This document shows, in pieces, positions 1 to 7,601 of a stretch of DNA of 20,445 nt (position 1 is the stretch's first letter; each line of letters opens with the position of its first letter). Both the position numbers and the translations under genes were made by a program. The notes under the pieces were generated by a model. It saw nothing but the letters and a program-made list of their open reading frames with translations, was not told where the DNA came from and made no database searches. This DNA comes from Rubrobacter_F sp035642415. Lineage in GTDB: Bacteria > Actinomycetota > Rubrobacteria > Rubrobacterales > Rubrobacteraceae. The stretch covers positions 1 to 20,445 of the forward strand of contig DASQSI010000063.1 of assembly GCA_035642415.1 (NCBI GenBank), in the 5' to 3' direction.

Positions 1-131
1 CTCAGGAGTCTGTTAACGCCTACATGGACTTTGTTAACTCTATGTTCACCTTTGGCCAGCAGGGTGCCCAAGCAGCTCAGAGGGGTGCTCAGCAGGCCCC
101 GCCGCGTGGTGGTGGCGGAGGAGGTCAGTAG
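1..131 (+). CDS. C-terminal end of an unrecognised protein (5' end outside window)
   Basis: An open frame enters from the left edge (first full codon at 3) and stops at TAG 129-131, giving the last 42 residues of a protein. The peptide begins QESVNAYMDFVNSMF, then turns into a Q/A/R stretch and ends in a low-complexity PPRGGGGGGQ tail. An amphipathic, possibly helical segment followed by a Gln/Ala-rich and Gly-rich tail would suit a phasin-like or other surface/granule-associated protein, but that is only a guess from composition. A good terminator about 60 bases downstream on the same strand supports a real gene ending here. I do not recognise the family. Confidence 0.6.
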   Translation, partial: QESVNAYMDFVNSMFTFGQQGAQAAQRGAQQAPPRGGGGGGQ

Positions 132-194
132 TAAGGCTCTCTACTGGTATAGGGGGTGCCAAGCGCATCTCCTTAGCAGAGCAGAGCCCATAAG

Positions 195-235
195 AAGGGG
201 CTGGAGTCCTCTATGCCAGGGGCTCCGGCCCTTTT
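195..235 (+). terminator. Rho-independent terminator of the left-edge gene
   Basis: The arms are AAGGGGCTGGAG (195-206) and CTCCGGCCCTTT (223-234). They pair over 11 positions with one bulged G and one G-T pair, close a 16-base loop, and run into a short T tract. It lies 64 bases after the stop codon at 131 on the plus strand. Confidence 0.7.
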
Positions 236-547
236 CCAATCCGCCACACCCTCGCGTTACCTAGAGCGTCTATTCATCGGGCTGACACCCTCTGACCCAC
301 TTCAGTAGCCCAGCGCTACTACACTGTTACGGGCCGTGGTCCCACGGGAGGGGCTGACCCTTCCTCTCGCACGGGTCTTATGAGCGCGTTTTTGTCGATT
401 AGCCTAGCAGACCACTATCGGTGCAACGCGCCGTGGAAGCTACATAGAAGTCGCCTGACAGCGCGGTGCCAGAAACGGTTATGTCTGCGGGGGGAGTGGG
501 AAATTCTCTACCCACAGCCACTGGTCAGACGAGGAAAGGAAGCATCC
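236..547. other. Intergenic region with two small dyads, no gene seen
   Basis: No convincing gene is present. The frame of the downstream gene stays open back to 380, but the segment before 548 has no protein-like character and no ribosome site at its upstream ATG. Two small inverted repeats stand out: AGTAGC...GCTACT (304-320, loop of five) and CCGTGG-TC-CCACGG (334-347). The second is a near-perfect 14-bp palindrome that could be an operator for the gene at 548. A clean promoter was not found. Confidence 0.4.
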
Positions 548-931
548 ATGCAGTACGCAGAGTTTCTGAAGAAGGTTCAAGCCCGGATCGGTCCCGCCCA
601 CGGTTCCGTCGAATCCGACGAAGCGAGCCGTGCCATAGCCGCCACCTTGGAGACGCTTGGTGAGTGCGTTAGTGGCGAGGAAGCCCGCAACCTCGCCGAC
701 CAGCTTCCCAAAGGGGTAAAGGAACCGCTCTACCAGTCAAGCGAAGACGCCAAAGTCTGCTCGCTGGAGGCTTTCCTCCGGCGCATCAGCGAGAAAGAGG
801 GCGTGGACGTCGGTATGGCGACCGACCACGCCTCGGCGGTCATGTCGGTGCTCGCAGAAGCTGCGAGTGGAGGCCAGATGGAAGCCATACGCACGCAACT
901 GCCCCAAGGGTTCGCTGCCCTGTTTCGGTAG
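548..931 (+). CDS. DUF2267 domain protein
   Basis: This is a 127-residue soluble protein with the two-lobed helical layout of the DUF2267 family. The first half is YAEFLKKVQ...EASRAIAATLETLGECVSGEEARNL ending in LPKGVKEPLY (about residues 3-60). The second half is LEAFLRRISEKEGV...ASAVMSVLAEA ending in LPQGFAALF (about 65-126). The length is normal for the family. ATG 548 was chosen over the in-frame upstream ATG at 380 because GAGGAAAGGA lies just before it and family homology starts at its second codon. The molecular role of DUF2267 proteins is not established; they are common in actinobacteria and often sit near stress genes. It is apparently monocistronic. A probable decayed relative lies at 2230-2755. 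Confidence 0.85.
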   Translation: MQYAEFLKKVQARIGPAHGSVESDEASRAIAATLETLGECVSGEEARNLADQLPKGVKEPLYQSSEDAKVCSLEAFLRRISEKEGVDVGMATDHASAVMSVLAEAASGGQMEAIRTQLPQGFAALFR

Positions 932-953
932 CAGGTAGCCTTAGGCCATCCGC

Positions 954-986
954 GGGGGCATCACGCAGCCTGTTTCTGCAGCCCCC
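954..986 (+). terminator. Two-step hairpin after the DUF2267 gene, possible terminator
   Basis: Outer arms GGGGGC (954-959) and GCCCCC (981-986) enclose inner arms GCAG (965-968) and CTGC (976-979). It starts 22 bases after the DUF2267 stop. There is no T tract, so intrinsic termination is uncertain; it could equally be an mRNA 3'-end stabiliser. A weaker CCCG/CGGG hairpin followed by ATTTTG lies at 1111-1127. Confidence 0.3.
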
Positions 987-1184
987 AAGGCATTCTCGGC
1001 GGTCTAGACGGGCCCTACGATAGGCGCTAGGGACGAGACCTCCCCGATCCTCTAGCAACGCAAGAGAACTCTGCAAAATTGAGCACATCGCCCGCACCCC
1101 GAGTAATGCTCCCGTTTGCGGGGATTTTGCCTCCTCGATCCCACAGCGCTTTGCGATGATGATCTAACAATTAGCTTACTCAAG

Positions 1185-1901
1185 CTACTTCGTATGCTTC
1201 ACCAGGTGTATATACGTCACCGAGGTTGCGAAGGCAGCCAATGGCATGATCAGTAAGGCAGTAATCGAACTGCCTAGCCACTGACCCCATGTGTCCGAGC
1301 CTGAAAGCAGAAGCCCCGCAATTCCCCCTGTGTGGACTGCTACTTCCTCCAACGCAGTAGCCAAGGCGGCAGTAAGGAATACCAGCTCAAAATGGCCCCG
1401 GACTAGCTTATTGCTGCGCTTGAGCGCCTCCACTGGGCCTATATGCTCTCTGCTAATCACCGCTGCGAATAACGACCAGCGTGTCAGTAGCCACAACCCA
1501 GGGATCACGAGCAGGATGGTTGCTGCTCTTGGGATTATGATAGCGGCAACCGAGGCGACAAGCGCGGACGGCACGACAGGAGACGCTTGCCGCAGCAAGC
1601 GCGACACACTACCCATCGTAATGCGTTGGACGCCTCGCTCGGCCTCGGCAGTGACCTCCTCTGCATATGCTACATAAACTATGTAGAGGTAGAAAGCAAA
1701 TGCCCCGGTTAGAGATGCCAGGATCTCTTCTGGAATATTGGTCTCCCCTCTGATGAAGTAGTACGGTGCAGCCCCTAACATGCTCAGCACTGCCGCTGGA
1801 AAGACCGCCGCCAAAGGGTATCGCCCAATGATCCCGAGCGCTTCCCGCCATATGGATAAGATGCTGCCCTGTTCGTCGGCGAACACCAGCGCCTTCATCA
1901 T
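1185..1901 (-). CDS. Multi-pass integral membrane protein of unknown function
   Basis: This protein of about 238 residues has some five to six hydrophobic segments: near YPLAAVFPAAVLSMLG, LTGAFAFYLYIVYVAY, a long pair around VVPSALVASVAAIII and LLVIPGLWLLTRWSLF, LVFLTAALATALEEV and ITALLIMPLAAFATS. The stretch IPGLWLLTRWSLFAAVISRE, followed by ALKRSNKLVRGHFELVF, matches the pattern of YciC/UPF0259- and DUF975-like membrane proteins (Pro, Trp, then AxxRSxxLxxG). Those families have no defined reaction. ATG 1901 is preferred over TTG 1919 because GAGG lies eight bases before it. The gene stands alone, convergent with the DUF2267 gene. Confidence 0.8.
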   Translation of the reverse strand: MMKALVFADEQGSILSIWREALGIIGRYPLAAVFPAAVLSMLGAAPYYFIRGETNIPEEILASLTGAFAFYLYIVYVAYAEEVTAEAERGVQRITMGSVSRLLRQASPVVPSALVASVAAIIIPRAATILLVIPGLWLLTRWSLFAAVISREHIGPVEALKRSNKLVRGHFELVFLTAALATALEEVAVHTGGIAGLLLSGSDTWGQWLGSSITALLIMPLAAFATSVTYIHLVKHTK

Positions 1902-2229
1902 TCGTCCCGCCTCTGCCAAACGCCGTCTAAAAGGACCCCTATCTATACTAGTCTGCCACCCTTTTTCGCCTCGGTCGAGTGTAGTAGTGTCAGGGCCCCG
2001 TAAACAGCTTGCTTAGCAGCGAGGTTAAAAGGCTTATACCTAGAGCTAGAACGCTACCCCGTTGCCTCTAAGGGTATAAAAGAGGGCCGAGATCCTATCG
2101 CGGTAGAAAGGCTTCAGCTCTTGGTTTTTGTATGCTGCGGTCATACCCCTGAGGGAGGACGCGGGTAGAAAAACGGCCTACGGATGTTGCAGAATCATTT
2201 GGAGTGCTTAGAGCGAGCGCTAAACGCGA
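1902..2229. other. Intergenic region upstream of the membrane-protein gene
   Basis: No gene could be supported on either strand. Short open frames here have no ribosome site, no motif and no coding character. On the minus strand an A/T-rich TAGTATAGAT stretch (about 1940-1950) could hold the -10 element of the membrane-protein gene, but no matching -35 is visible. The right end may include more of the decayed DUF2267 gene that starts near 2230. Confidence 0.35.
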
Positions 2230-2755
2230 TTGTCTGGCTTTATCACACAGGCAAGCTGTAAGCACATCAACGACACCGATCTTAGGGCACTGGAGCGAGT
2301 GATCGAGAACCTGGTAGCCGAGATGGATACGCAAGAAGAGGCGAGGGTTCTAGAGTATAGAGAGGCTTTGCCCTCTGCAATACGCCGCCCTTTCGGGTTA
2401 TGTAGAGTTCTTATTAATACCGGCGTTATGGCCATGCTGTCATGACCAAGCATCTCTGAGAGTATCTTGGGGTTACCTTCCTACCGAGAAGCAGCGTAGC
2501 GCACATGTGCCGTAGATCAGGCAGCTTATCTGTGAGGGCCCTGCGTGCTTTAAGAGGGCTTGAGCCAGCGGCTCGTCAGAGAGGAGGTGCCGGCGTCTAG
2601 GAGTCCGCCCGTTTCTGAGGCGAATATGAAGTCGTTCTCCCGCCAGGTAGAGAACCCTACCTATTTCCTTCTCCAGCTGTCGCTCGGGATGGCTTCTGAG
2701 GGCATTACGGCGCTCCGAGCGGTGATCTTCCCTGAATGTGTGCATAATTTATGGC
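2230..2755 (+). pseudogene. Probable decayed DUF2267 gene
   Basis: Two separated plus-strand pieces resemble the two halves of DUF2267. The first (2230-2376) reads ALERVIENLVAEM then EEARVL and ALPSAIRRPF; it aligns with ATLETLGECVSG, EEARNL and QLPKGVKEPL of the intact protein at 548. The second (about 2629-2755) reads FLLQLSLGMASEGITALR then FPECVHNLW; it aligns with VLAEAASGGQMEAIR and LPQGFAALF. Between them the frame is lost (stop at 2443-2445) and there is no recognisable middle. No ribosome site precedes 2230. Read together this looks like a duplicated gene eroding in place, but the alignment was done by eye and identity is low. A chance short open frame is the alternative. Confidence 0.4.
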
Positions 2756-3382
2756 GTGAGAACCCAGGAAGATCTCGTCCAGACGATCATCGCCGAAGGG
2801 GTCAATGACCCTAGCGTCCTTCAGGCCCTCCGCCAAGTGCGGAGAGCTCAGTTCGTCCCGTCCGACGTCGTTGAGCAAGCCTACCTGGACCGGCCGTTAC
2901 CGATTCCCCACGGACAAGTGACGACCCAGCCCTCGCTCACGGCGAAGATGATCGAAGCCCTTAGGCTCACAGGCTCCGAGCACGTTCTAGAGGTCGGTAC
3001 AGGCTATGGCTTCCAGACGGCGCTACTTGCCCACATGTCCGACTTTGTATGGAGCGTAGAACGCTGGTCGGATATTAGTGGTACCGCCAGGGCCAACCTG
3101 ACCCGTCATGGCCTCACAAACGTTGAGGCCCTCGTGGGCGATGGAACGGAGGGGCTACTAGAGCACGCTCCTTATGATGCGATACTCGTCTCCGCAGCGT
3201 TCCCTCGAGTCCCACCGCCCCTCGTAGAGCAGCTTGCCCCTGGTGGACGGCTCGTCCAGCCGATAGGCTCCGGTGGTCAGGAGCTGGTGATCCTGTTTGC
3301 GAAGGGCCCTGAGGGGTTGATACACCGCTGCACCGTTACGGGAGCTCATTTCGTTAGGCTTTTCGGCACACACGCATTTTAA
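2738..3382 (+). CDS. pcm: Protein-L-isoaspartate O-methyltransferase
   Basis: This 214-residue class I SAM-dependent methyltransferase transfers a methyl group to L-isoaspartyl residues, starting repair of age-damaged proteins in the cytosol. The family landmarks appear in order: the N-terminal LVQTIIAEGVNDPSVLQAL, then RRAQFVPSDVVEQAYLDRPL with IPHGQ (usually IGHGQTISQP), the SAM motif I LEVGTGYGFQTALLA (about residues 87-101), the acidic VGDGTEG, and the motif II region YDAILVSAAFP followed by LVEQLAPGGRLVQPIG. The length is normal. GTG 2738 is taken as the start with only a weak GGTGAT before it. GTG 2756 is an alternative that still leaves the whole domain. The 5' end overlaps the DUF2267 remnant. 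Confidence 0.9.
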   Translation: MCIIYGVRTQEDLVQTIIAEGVNDPSVLQALRQVRRAQFVPSDVVEQAYLDRPLPIPHGQVTTQPSLTAKMIEALRLTGSEHVLEVGTGYGFQTALLAHMSDFVWSVERWSDISGTARANLTRHGLTNVEALVGDGTEGLLEHAPYDAILVSAAFPRVPPPLVEQLAPGGRLVQPIGSGGQELVILFAKGPEGLIHRCTVTGAHFVRLFGTHAF

Positions 3383-3552
3383 GGAGATCCATTCCGGCTA
3401 GATATCTAAGTAGCGAAGAATTTATTATTCCGCCTTTGCGGACTCTTAGCGCCAAGTACAGAGTTTGCGGTGTAAGCGGTGTAAATATAGGGACTGTGGC
3501 GGTCCACATCTGAGCGCTAAAGACAACCGCCCCCTTGGTAGTGTAAGCTTTT

Positions 3553-3583
3553 CATCTCGAGTAGCGAGATGTCGGGCATCTCG
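3553..3583 (+). promoter_or_regulatory. Three-arm inverted repeat with two exclusive hairpins
   Basis: CATCTCG (3553-3559), CGAGATG (3565-3571) and CATCTCG (3577-3583) are each separated by five bases. Arm 2 can pair with arm 1 or with arm 3, but not both. This gives either a switchable RNA, like an attenuator, or repeated half-sites for a dimeric regulator. It lies 110 bases before the glycosyltransferase start. The function is not known. Confidence 0.4.
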
Positions 3584-3667
3584 AGCAGTTCTCGTCGTCT
3601 ATAAGCGGCCAAAGAGATGAGGAGGCGGAGATGCGGGGCTGGCACAGTCTGGAAGAAGCCCGCGAAA

Positions 3668-3678
3668 TAATATATATA
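3668..3678 (+). promoter_or_regulatory. A/T-rich -10-like element before the glycosyltransferase
   Basis: A TAATATATATA run lies 14 bases before ATG 3693, in otherwise GC-rich DNA. No good -35 is visible at the right distance. The gene lacks a Shine-Dalgarno sequence, so a very short leader starting near 3684 is plausible. Confidence 0.35.
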
Positions 3679-3692
3679 CCCGCCGACGTTTC

Positions 3693-5237
3693 ATGATGCG
3701 TTTCGTGCAAAAGGGCGACCTCGCATCGGCGAGCAAGCTGGATTTCCCACCTTTGGGCAAACTATCCCTTCCACTTTTTGTCCTGACCTTGGCCGCCTTG
3801 GTGTACAGTATGTATGGCTTTGAAGGAGTGTTGCTTCGCGACTACTCCATCTACCTCTACAGCGGCCAGAGGATGGCCGAAGGCGTTCCGCCTTACGTCA
3901 GCGTCTTCGACCATAAGGGACCTGTGCCGCCCATGCTAGCCGGGCTAGGAGTGATGATATCCAAATGGTTTAATTGGGACGATATCTACACTGTGCGCCT
4001 GGTCTTCTTTGCCACAGCATGCCTTACCGTTGTTGCGGTTTATTTGTTGGGAAAGAACGTGTTCCGCTCTCAGGTAGCAGGGCTTTTTGGAGCTTTGACT
4101 TTCCTGGGGTTCTACGGGTACGCGCAGCCTGCTACCTCGGGCCCCGAACCCAAGACCCCGATGGTTCTTTTCCAAACCTTGAGCCTTTCCTTTATGAGCA
4201 TAAAGAGGTGGTTTTGGGCAGGTTTTTTTGGTTCTTTAGGTTTTTTGGTGTGGCAGCCTATGGCGATCTTCCCACTCGTAGCCTTTGTTCTGGCCGTTAC
4301 GCGGCCTCGGGAAGAACGCTACGGCGCCGCGTTTCGCGCTCTGGCAGGGATACTAATCCCATTAGTAGCCGTCGTGGCCTACTTTTACTATGAAGGTGCT
4401 TTAGGTGCTTTTATAGAGGGGCTCATCGTTTTTAACATTAGTTACCTTGTACGAGGAGACACAGAGCTCGGGTCACAGCTGGGGGCGGCGGCGGTCAACG
4501 TGGCCATACCATACGGCACGATGCTGGTGCCCATCTTGGTAGGCTTGGCTGTGATCGTACGCCTCTACTTTCTAAGGCGACCGTATCAATACCGCTTCGC
4601 TCCTATCCTCCTCTCTTTCCCCGCTCCGATTTTGTGGTCCCTGCAGGATTTTCAATTGGCCGACGACTTCTACGTCTTCCTCCCTTACGCGGCTATCGGA
4701 TTTGGCGCTTTTGTGGCCTTCGTGGTTCACCGCAACCAAGTTTCGACACCTCTCGCCGTGCTTTTAGGCGTGGTACTCGTAGGGGTGGCCCTAGCCAACA
4801 CTTCAGAGCAGATCAACGCTGGGGCCGCTTATACGCTCAAGGGCACAAACGTAAACCTGCGCGACCAGAGGGAAGGAGCAGTGGACATAAAGGATAGATT
4901 GGGGGACACAAAGCTAGCCACTATAAACTCCCCGCAGGTTTTGGTGCTCCTTCACCGGGAGAATCCCAATCCATACCTCTGGATCACCGCAGGGGTCGAC
5001 CGTGAAATTGACGCCGAAACGCCGGGAGGATTCGAGGGTTGGATCCGAGAGCTCGGGGAGTTTGATCCTGATGCGATCGTCTTCTTTGGCGAAGGGCAAT
5101 CCTTATTACCCAGCGCTCACCTAACAGAAGAGCGCAAACAGAAGCTATTGAGTTGGCTCAATTCTCGCTATCAGATGCAGAAGATAGGCCCTTGGTGGCT
5201 TTACGAAAAGAATCCCAAACAAGCGAGACAAATATAA
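3693..5237 (+). CDS. ArnT/GT39-like polytopic membrane glycosyltransferase
   Basis: This 514-residue protein has about ten to eleven predicted membrane helices between residues 25 and 365 and a soluble C-terminal domain of about 140 residues. It matches the GT-C fold sugar transferases (ArnT, dolichyl-phosphate-mannose transferase, RgtA-D-like), which use a polyprenyl-phosphate sugar donor on the outer face of the membrane. The signature is in the first outer loop: RDYSIYLYSGQRMAEGVPPY, then VFDHKGPVPP, giving candidate acidic residues D50 and D73 and the DHKGP motif. The C-terminal part (IVFFGEG...LLSWLNSRYQ...WWLYEK) is typical of this group. Donor and acceptor cannot be told. ATG 3693 has no Shine-Dalgarno sequence, and no other start codon lies between it and the in-frame stop at 3618. 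It is monocistronic and convergent with the next operon. Confidence 0.8.
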   Translation: MMRFVQKGDLASASKLDFPPLGKLSLPLFVLTLAALVYSMYGFEGVLLRDYSIYLYSGQRMAEGVPPYVSVFDHKGPVPPMLAGLGVMISKWFNWDDIYTVRLVFFATACLTVVAVYLLGKNVFRSQVAGLFGALTFLGFYGYAQPATSGPEPKTPMVLFQTLSLSFMSIKRWFWAGFFGSLGFLVWQPMAIFPLVAFVLAVTRPREERYGAAFRALAGILIPLVAVVAYFYYEGALGAFIEGLIVFNISYLVRGDTELGSQLGAAAVNVAIPYGTMLVPILVGLAVIVRLYFLRRPYQYRFAPILLSFPAPILWSLQDFQLADDFYVFLPYAAIGFGAFVAFVVHRNQVSTPLAVLLGVVLVGVALANTSEQINAGAAYTLKGTNVNLRDQREGAVDIKDRLGDTKLATINSPQVLVLLHRENPNPYLWITAGVDREIDAETPGGFEGWIRELGEFDPDAIVFFGEGQSLLPSAHLTEERKQKLLSWLNSRYQMQKIGPWWLYEKNPKQARQI

Positions 5238-5314
5238 AGCGCATGCTAGAGGTTAAAGAGCCAGCGGTTCAGTAGCCGGTATCTTCTTGCGCAGCCGGCG
5301 CAGCCTGCGGGCTC

Positions 5315-6304
5315 CTACGACGGTCGGATATCGTGGCGACCTTTGAGGTAATCCTCGTAAGAGGCGTAGGTGCTGCTCGGCGTACCCAAGCCCCGGTGGG
5401 CTAAAAAGGCCGAGACGGAAGCACCGGTGCCAAACAAAGCGAGAACGACGAAAACGAACCCCCCGAGAACGGGGATCAGCCAAACCGCTGAGGTAAACAA
5501 GGCCCCGACCGCGGCTGCGAGCGCGTCGCCGGCCCGGTAGTAGCGTCCAGTAACGAGCATGATCCTCCGCCCCAAGCAGTATGCCGCCACCAGCGCTCCG
5601 AAGAGGATAAGCGCAAGATAAGCAGGCCAGAGCAGGAGAAGCAGCAAGAGACCGACTACCGTGACCGCGAGCAAGACGGAGACGACTACGATGACCGGCA
5701 CGGAACACAAGCCCAGAGCGAGCGCCCTTACCGGGGTGGTTTCGAGACTTCGCGCCGATGCCCGTAGCGGGCCTGGAGCGGCGACGGCGAGAAGGACTGA
5801 CAAAGCCACGAGACCCAAGGTCATCAGTGCCCACTCGATCGCGCCCGAGAAAGCACCTACGAAGGAGCCTTCATCGAAGCCGGAGGCCATACCGGCTGTC
5901 TGAGGAACGTCCACCTGGGCCTCCCGATCCCTGAAAACCGTGCCGCTGCCGACGGAGATGGGCCCGTTTACACGGGCGCTACTCATCAAGTGTAGATCTC
6001 CATTGCCGACATGGATCTTGCCCTTCACCGGGGCGTTGATGTAAACATCGCCGGAGCCCGTGTGCACATCCCCTCCAACGGGTCCGTCTACCCGGATATT
6101 ACCGACGCCGGACTTAACATCGTTTTTTACCTCACCATTGATCAACACATCGCCCCAGGCGGTGGAGACCTCCTCTGCGGTCTCCCCGTCCTCCACAACC
6201 ACGTCCCCTACCACCTTTTTTTCTGAGGCATAGACAGGGTTGGTCGAAAGAAGGGACGCTAAAAGTAGCGCGCAAAGGAAGAGTAAACCTATAGACGTTC
6301 TCAT
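5315..6304 (-). CDS. Secreted beta-helix (bactofilin-like) membrane protein, third gene of sigma operon
   Basis: This is a 329-residue protein. Residues 1-26 form a signal peptide (MRTSIGLLFLCALLLASLL, likely cleaved after NPVYA). Residues about 30-130 are short repeats such as WGDVLINGEV, VGNIRVDGPV, SGDVYINAPV and NGDLHLMSSA, the right-handed beta-helix pattern of polymer-forming bactofilin-like domains. Residues about 155-305 hold several membrane helices, one extremely Leu/Val-rich. The tail is short, hydrophilic and Tyr-rich. The layout agrees with a beta-helix exposed outside and anchored by helices. Its ATG overlaps the TGA of the anti-sigma gene by ATGA, so translation is probably coupled. 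It may be a sensor, scaffold or modulator for the anti-sigma factor; that role is inferred from position only. Confidence 0.75.
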   Translation of the reverse strand: MRTSIGLLFLCALLLASLLSTNPVYASEKKVVGDVVVEDGETAEEVSTAWGDVLINGEVKNDVKSGVGNIRVDGPVGGDVHTGSGDVYINAPVKGKIHVGNGDLHLMSSARVNGPISVGSGTVFRDREAQVDVPQTAGMASGFDEGSFVGAFSGAIEWALMTLGLVALSVLLAVAAPGPLRASARSLETTPVRALALGLCSVPVIVVVSVLLAVTVVGLLLLLLLWPAYLALILFGALVAAYCLGRRIMLVTGRYYRAGDALAAAVGALFTSAVWLIPVLGGFVFVVLALFGTGASVSAFLAHRGLGTPSSTYASYEDYLKGRHDIRPS

Positions 6305-6858
6305 ACCTCTCGGACCCGGCGTCTCCGTCTCAAGAAGAGGATCATGAGGGCTACAAAAACGTCCGCTACTGCGCCCAAGGCCAGCACGAAGAGGATGAGG
6401 GGACCAACTACGACGAAGATCTCACGCGCCGCATCTGCCGCGCCCACGATGAAACCCCAGCACCAACTTAGAATACTCATCGCCAGAATCACAGGCTCTG
6501 TACCGTTGAACTCCAAAGAGATGAACGCCACGGCAAGGAGGGCGGTGGCGAGTAAACCCCAGAGGATACGCGCCTCCGTGGATCGAGTCGGCAATGCCAT
6601 CACCACGCCGCGAGACACCGACCGGGAACGCAGCTCGGAGAAATCTAAAGAGTGCAAAAAAGTGTTCAGGTCGAGCTCGCGCCTATATAACTCCCGGCAG
6701 CCCGAGCAAGAAGCCAGATGCTCCTGCATCTTTCGCTCTTGCTCAAGAGGCGGTCCATTGGGGTCGCGTTCCCTGTCGACAAGCTCAAAGATCTTTTCGG
6801 GAGCGCAGTCGCAGGGATCGTACCTGCCCGAGCCTAGTGATCCTTCCGAGCTGCTCAT
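6301..6858 (-). CDS. Membrane anti-sigma factor with zinc-finger (ZAS) domain
   Basis: This 185-residue protein has an N-terminal cytoplasmic domain carrying MQEHLASCSGCRELYRREL, the H-x3-C-x2-C zinc-binding core of anti-sigma factors (H47, C51, C54), with further cysteines at 16 and 18. About three hydrophobic segments follow (roughly 98-117, 121-142 and 147-176), then an Arg-rich end RRRRRVREV. Known members bind and hold their ECF sigma factor at the membrane until a signal releases it. The start ATG overlaps the sigma gene stop as ATGA, and its own stop overlaps the next ATG in the same way. The partner is therefore almost certainly the sigma factor directly upstream. The signal is unknown. 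Confidence 0.88.
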   Translation of the reverse strand: MSSSEGSLGSGRYDPCDCAPEKIFELVDRERDPNGPPLEQERKMQEHLASCSGCRELYRRELDLNTFLHSLDFSELRSRSVSRGVVMALPTRSTEARILWGLLATALLAVAFISLEFNGTEPVILAMSILSWCWGFIVGAADAAREIFVVVGPLILFVLALGAVADVFVALMILFLRRRRRVREV

Positions 6859-7466
6859 TTAGTCTCACCTTTTTCTTCAAGCTTCTCGGCGAGCATGTTC
6901 CTCGCACGGAAGAGGCGACTTTTCAGGGCGGGGATGCTTATGCTAAGGATCTCGGAGATCTCCGCATAGGTGAGGCCCTCTGCGTAGCGTAGGACGAGTG
7001 GGACACTGTAGAGTTGAGGCAACCCCAGTACGGCATCCTGGACGCTCCTCGCTCGATCGGCCTCTACAGCCACCGCCTCGGGGCTGCGCGTGACCCTGGC
7101 GTGCAATTCCGGGTTGAACTCCACGAGGTCTCGGCGGCGTCTCAAAGTGTCGATCCCGAGATTGTTAGCGATGGCCAGAAGCCACGTTTTGAAGCGATAC
7201 TCAGGATTGAAGGTGTCCAGGCGATCGAAGGCCCGCAAGAACGTCTCTTGAACGAGATCTTCGACGGCGACATCGCGGCCGGTGTAGGGGTAAATTACGC
7301 GACCGACAAGCCGCTCGTAGCGGCGAACGAGCTCCTCGTAGGAGCGTACGTCACCCACCCGGGCCCGTTCGACCAGCTCGTTGTCCGACAACCGCGCGCG
7401 GGGGACGGAGAGACGTTTGATCCTCGTTCGCCAGTTCCCTAACGCCAACGGTACTGTGTACTCCAT
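6855..7466 (-). CDS. ECF (group 4) RNA polymerase sigma factor
   Basis: This protein of about 203 residues has both ECF domains. Sigma-2 runs from LSDNELVERARVGDVRSYEEL through YPYTGRDVAVEDLVQETFLR to FKTWLLAIANNLGIDTLRRR. Sigma-4 runs from VLGLPQLYSVPLVLRYAEGL through TYAEISEILSISIPALKSRL to FRARNMLAEKL. It directs RNA polymerase to its own promoter set when released by the anti-sigma factor encoded next. ATG 7466 is chosen; TTG 7520 would overlap a TATATT box. Upstream on the minus strand, GAAAC and CGTA stand 16 bases apart just before ATG 7466. This resembles the GGAAC-N16-CGTC pattern of ECF promoters and hints at autoregulation, with an almost leaderless transcript. That reading is weak. 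Confidence 0.9.
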   Translation of the reverse strand: MEYTVPLALGNWRTRIKRLSVPRARLSDNELVERARVGDVRSYEELVRRYERLVGRVIYPYTGRDVAVEDLVQETFLRAFDRLDTFNPEYRFKTWLLAIANNLGIDTLRRRRDLVEFNPELHARVTRSPEAVAVEADRARSVQDAVLGLPQLYSVPLVLRYAEGLTYAEISEILSISIPALKSRLFRARNMLAEKLEEKGETK

Positions 7467-7601
7467 ATCACAGGCTATACGTCCCTTAGCTCGGAAAGTT
7501 TCAGGGTTCTTTCGAAACAATATACGCAGCGTGGAGAAGGAAAGTATTACGCGTTTATGCCTTCTGAATTATGGACGTCCGGGAACAGGCCGGAAGCCAA
7601 G

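Larger units (their letters stand above)
3383..3692. other. Intergenic region between pcm and the glycosyltransferase
   Basis: No gene was found. Contents: a small hairpin TCCGC-CTTT-GCGGA (3429-3442), a weak candidate for the end of pcm; a perfect tandem duplication of the 9-mer GCGGTGTAA (3467-3475 and 3476-3484); an inverted pair TTAGCGC (3446-3452) and GCGCTAA (3514-3520) enclosing it; and the three-arm CATCTCG repeat listed separately. GAGATG recurs at 3614-3619 and 3628-3633, so the same hexamer or its complement occurs five times in about 80 bases. Confidence 0.45.

Noticed and set aside
840..1097. Minus-strand open frame after the DUF2267 gene
   Set aside because: It is Arg/Leu-rich with no motif, and overlaps the DUF2267 3' end and a hairpin.
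3467..3484. Two tandem 9-mers as replication iterons
   Set aside because: Only two copies, no DnaA boxes or Rep gene nearby.
5253..5834. Long minus-strand open frame, Arg/Ser/Gly-rich
   Set aside because: It is a shifted-frame shadow of the beta-helix membrane protein gene, without ribosome site or motif.
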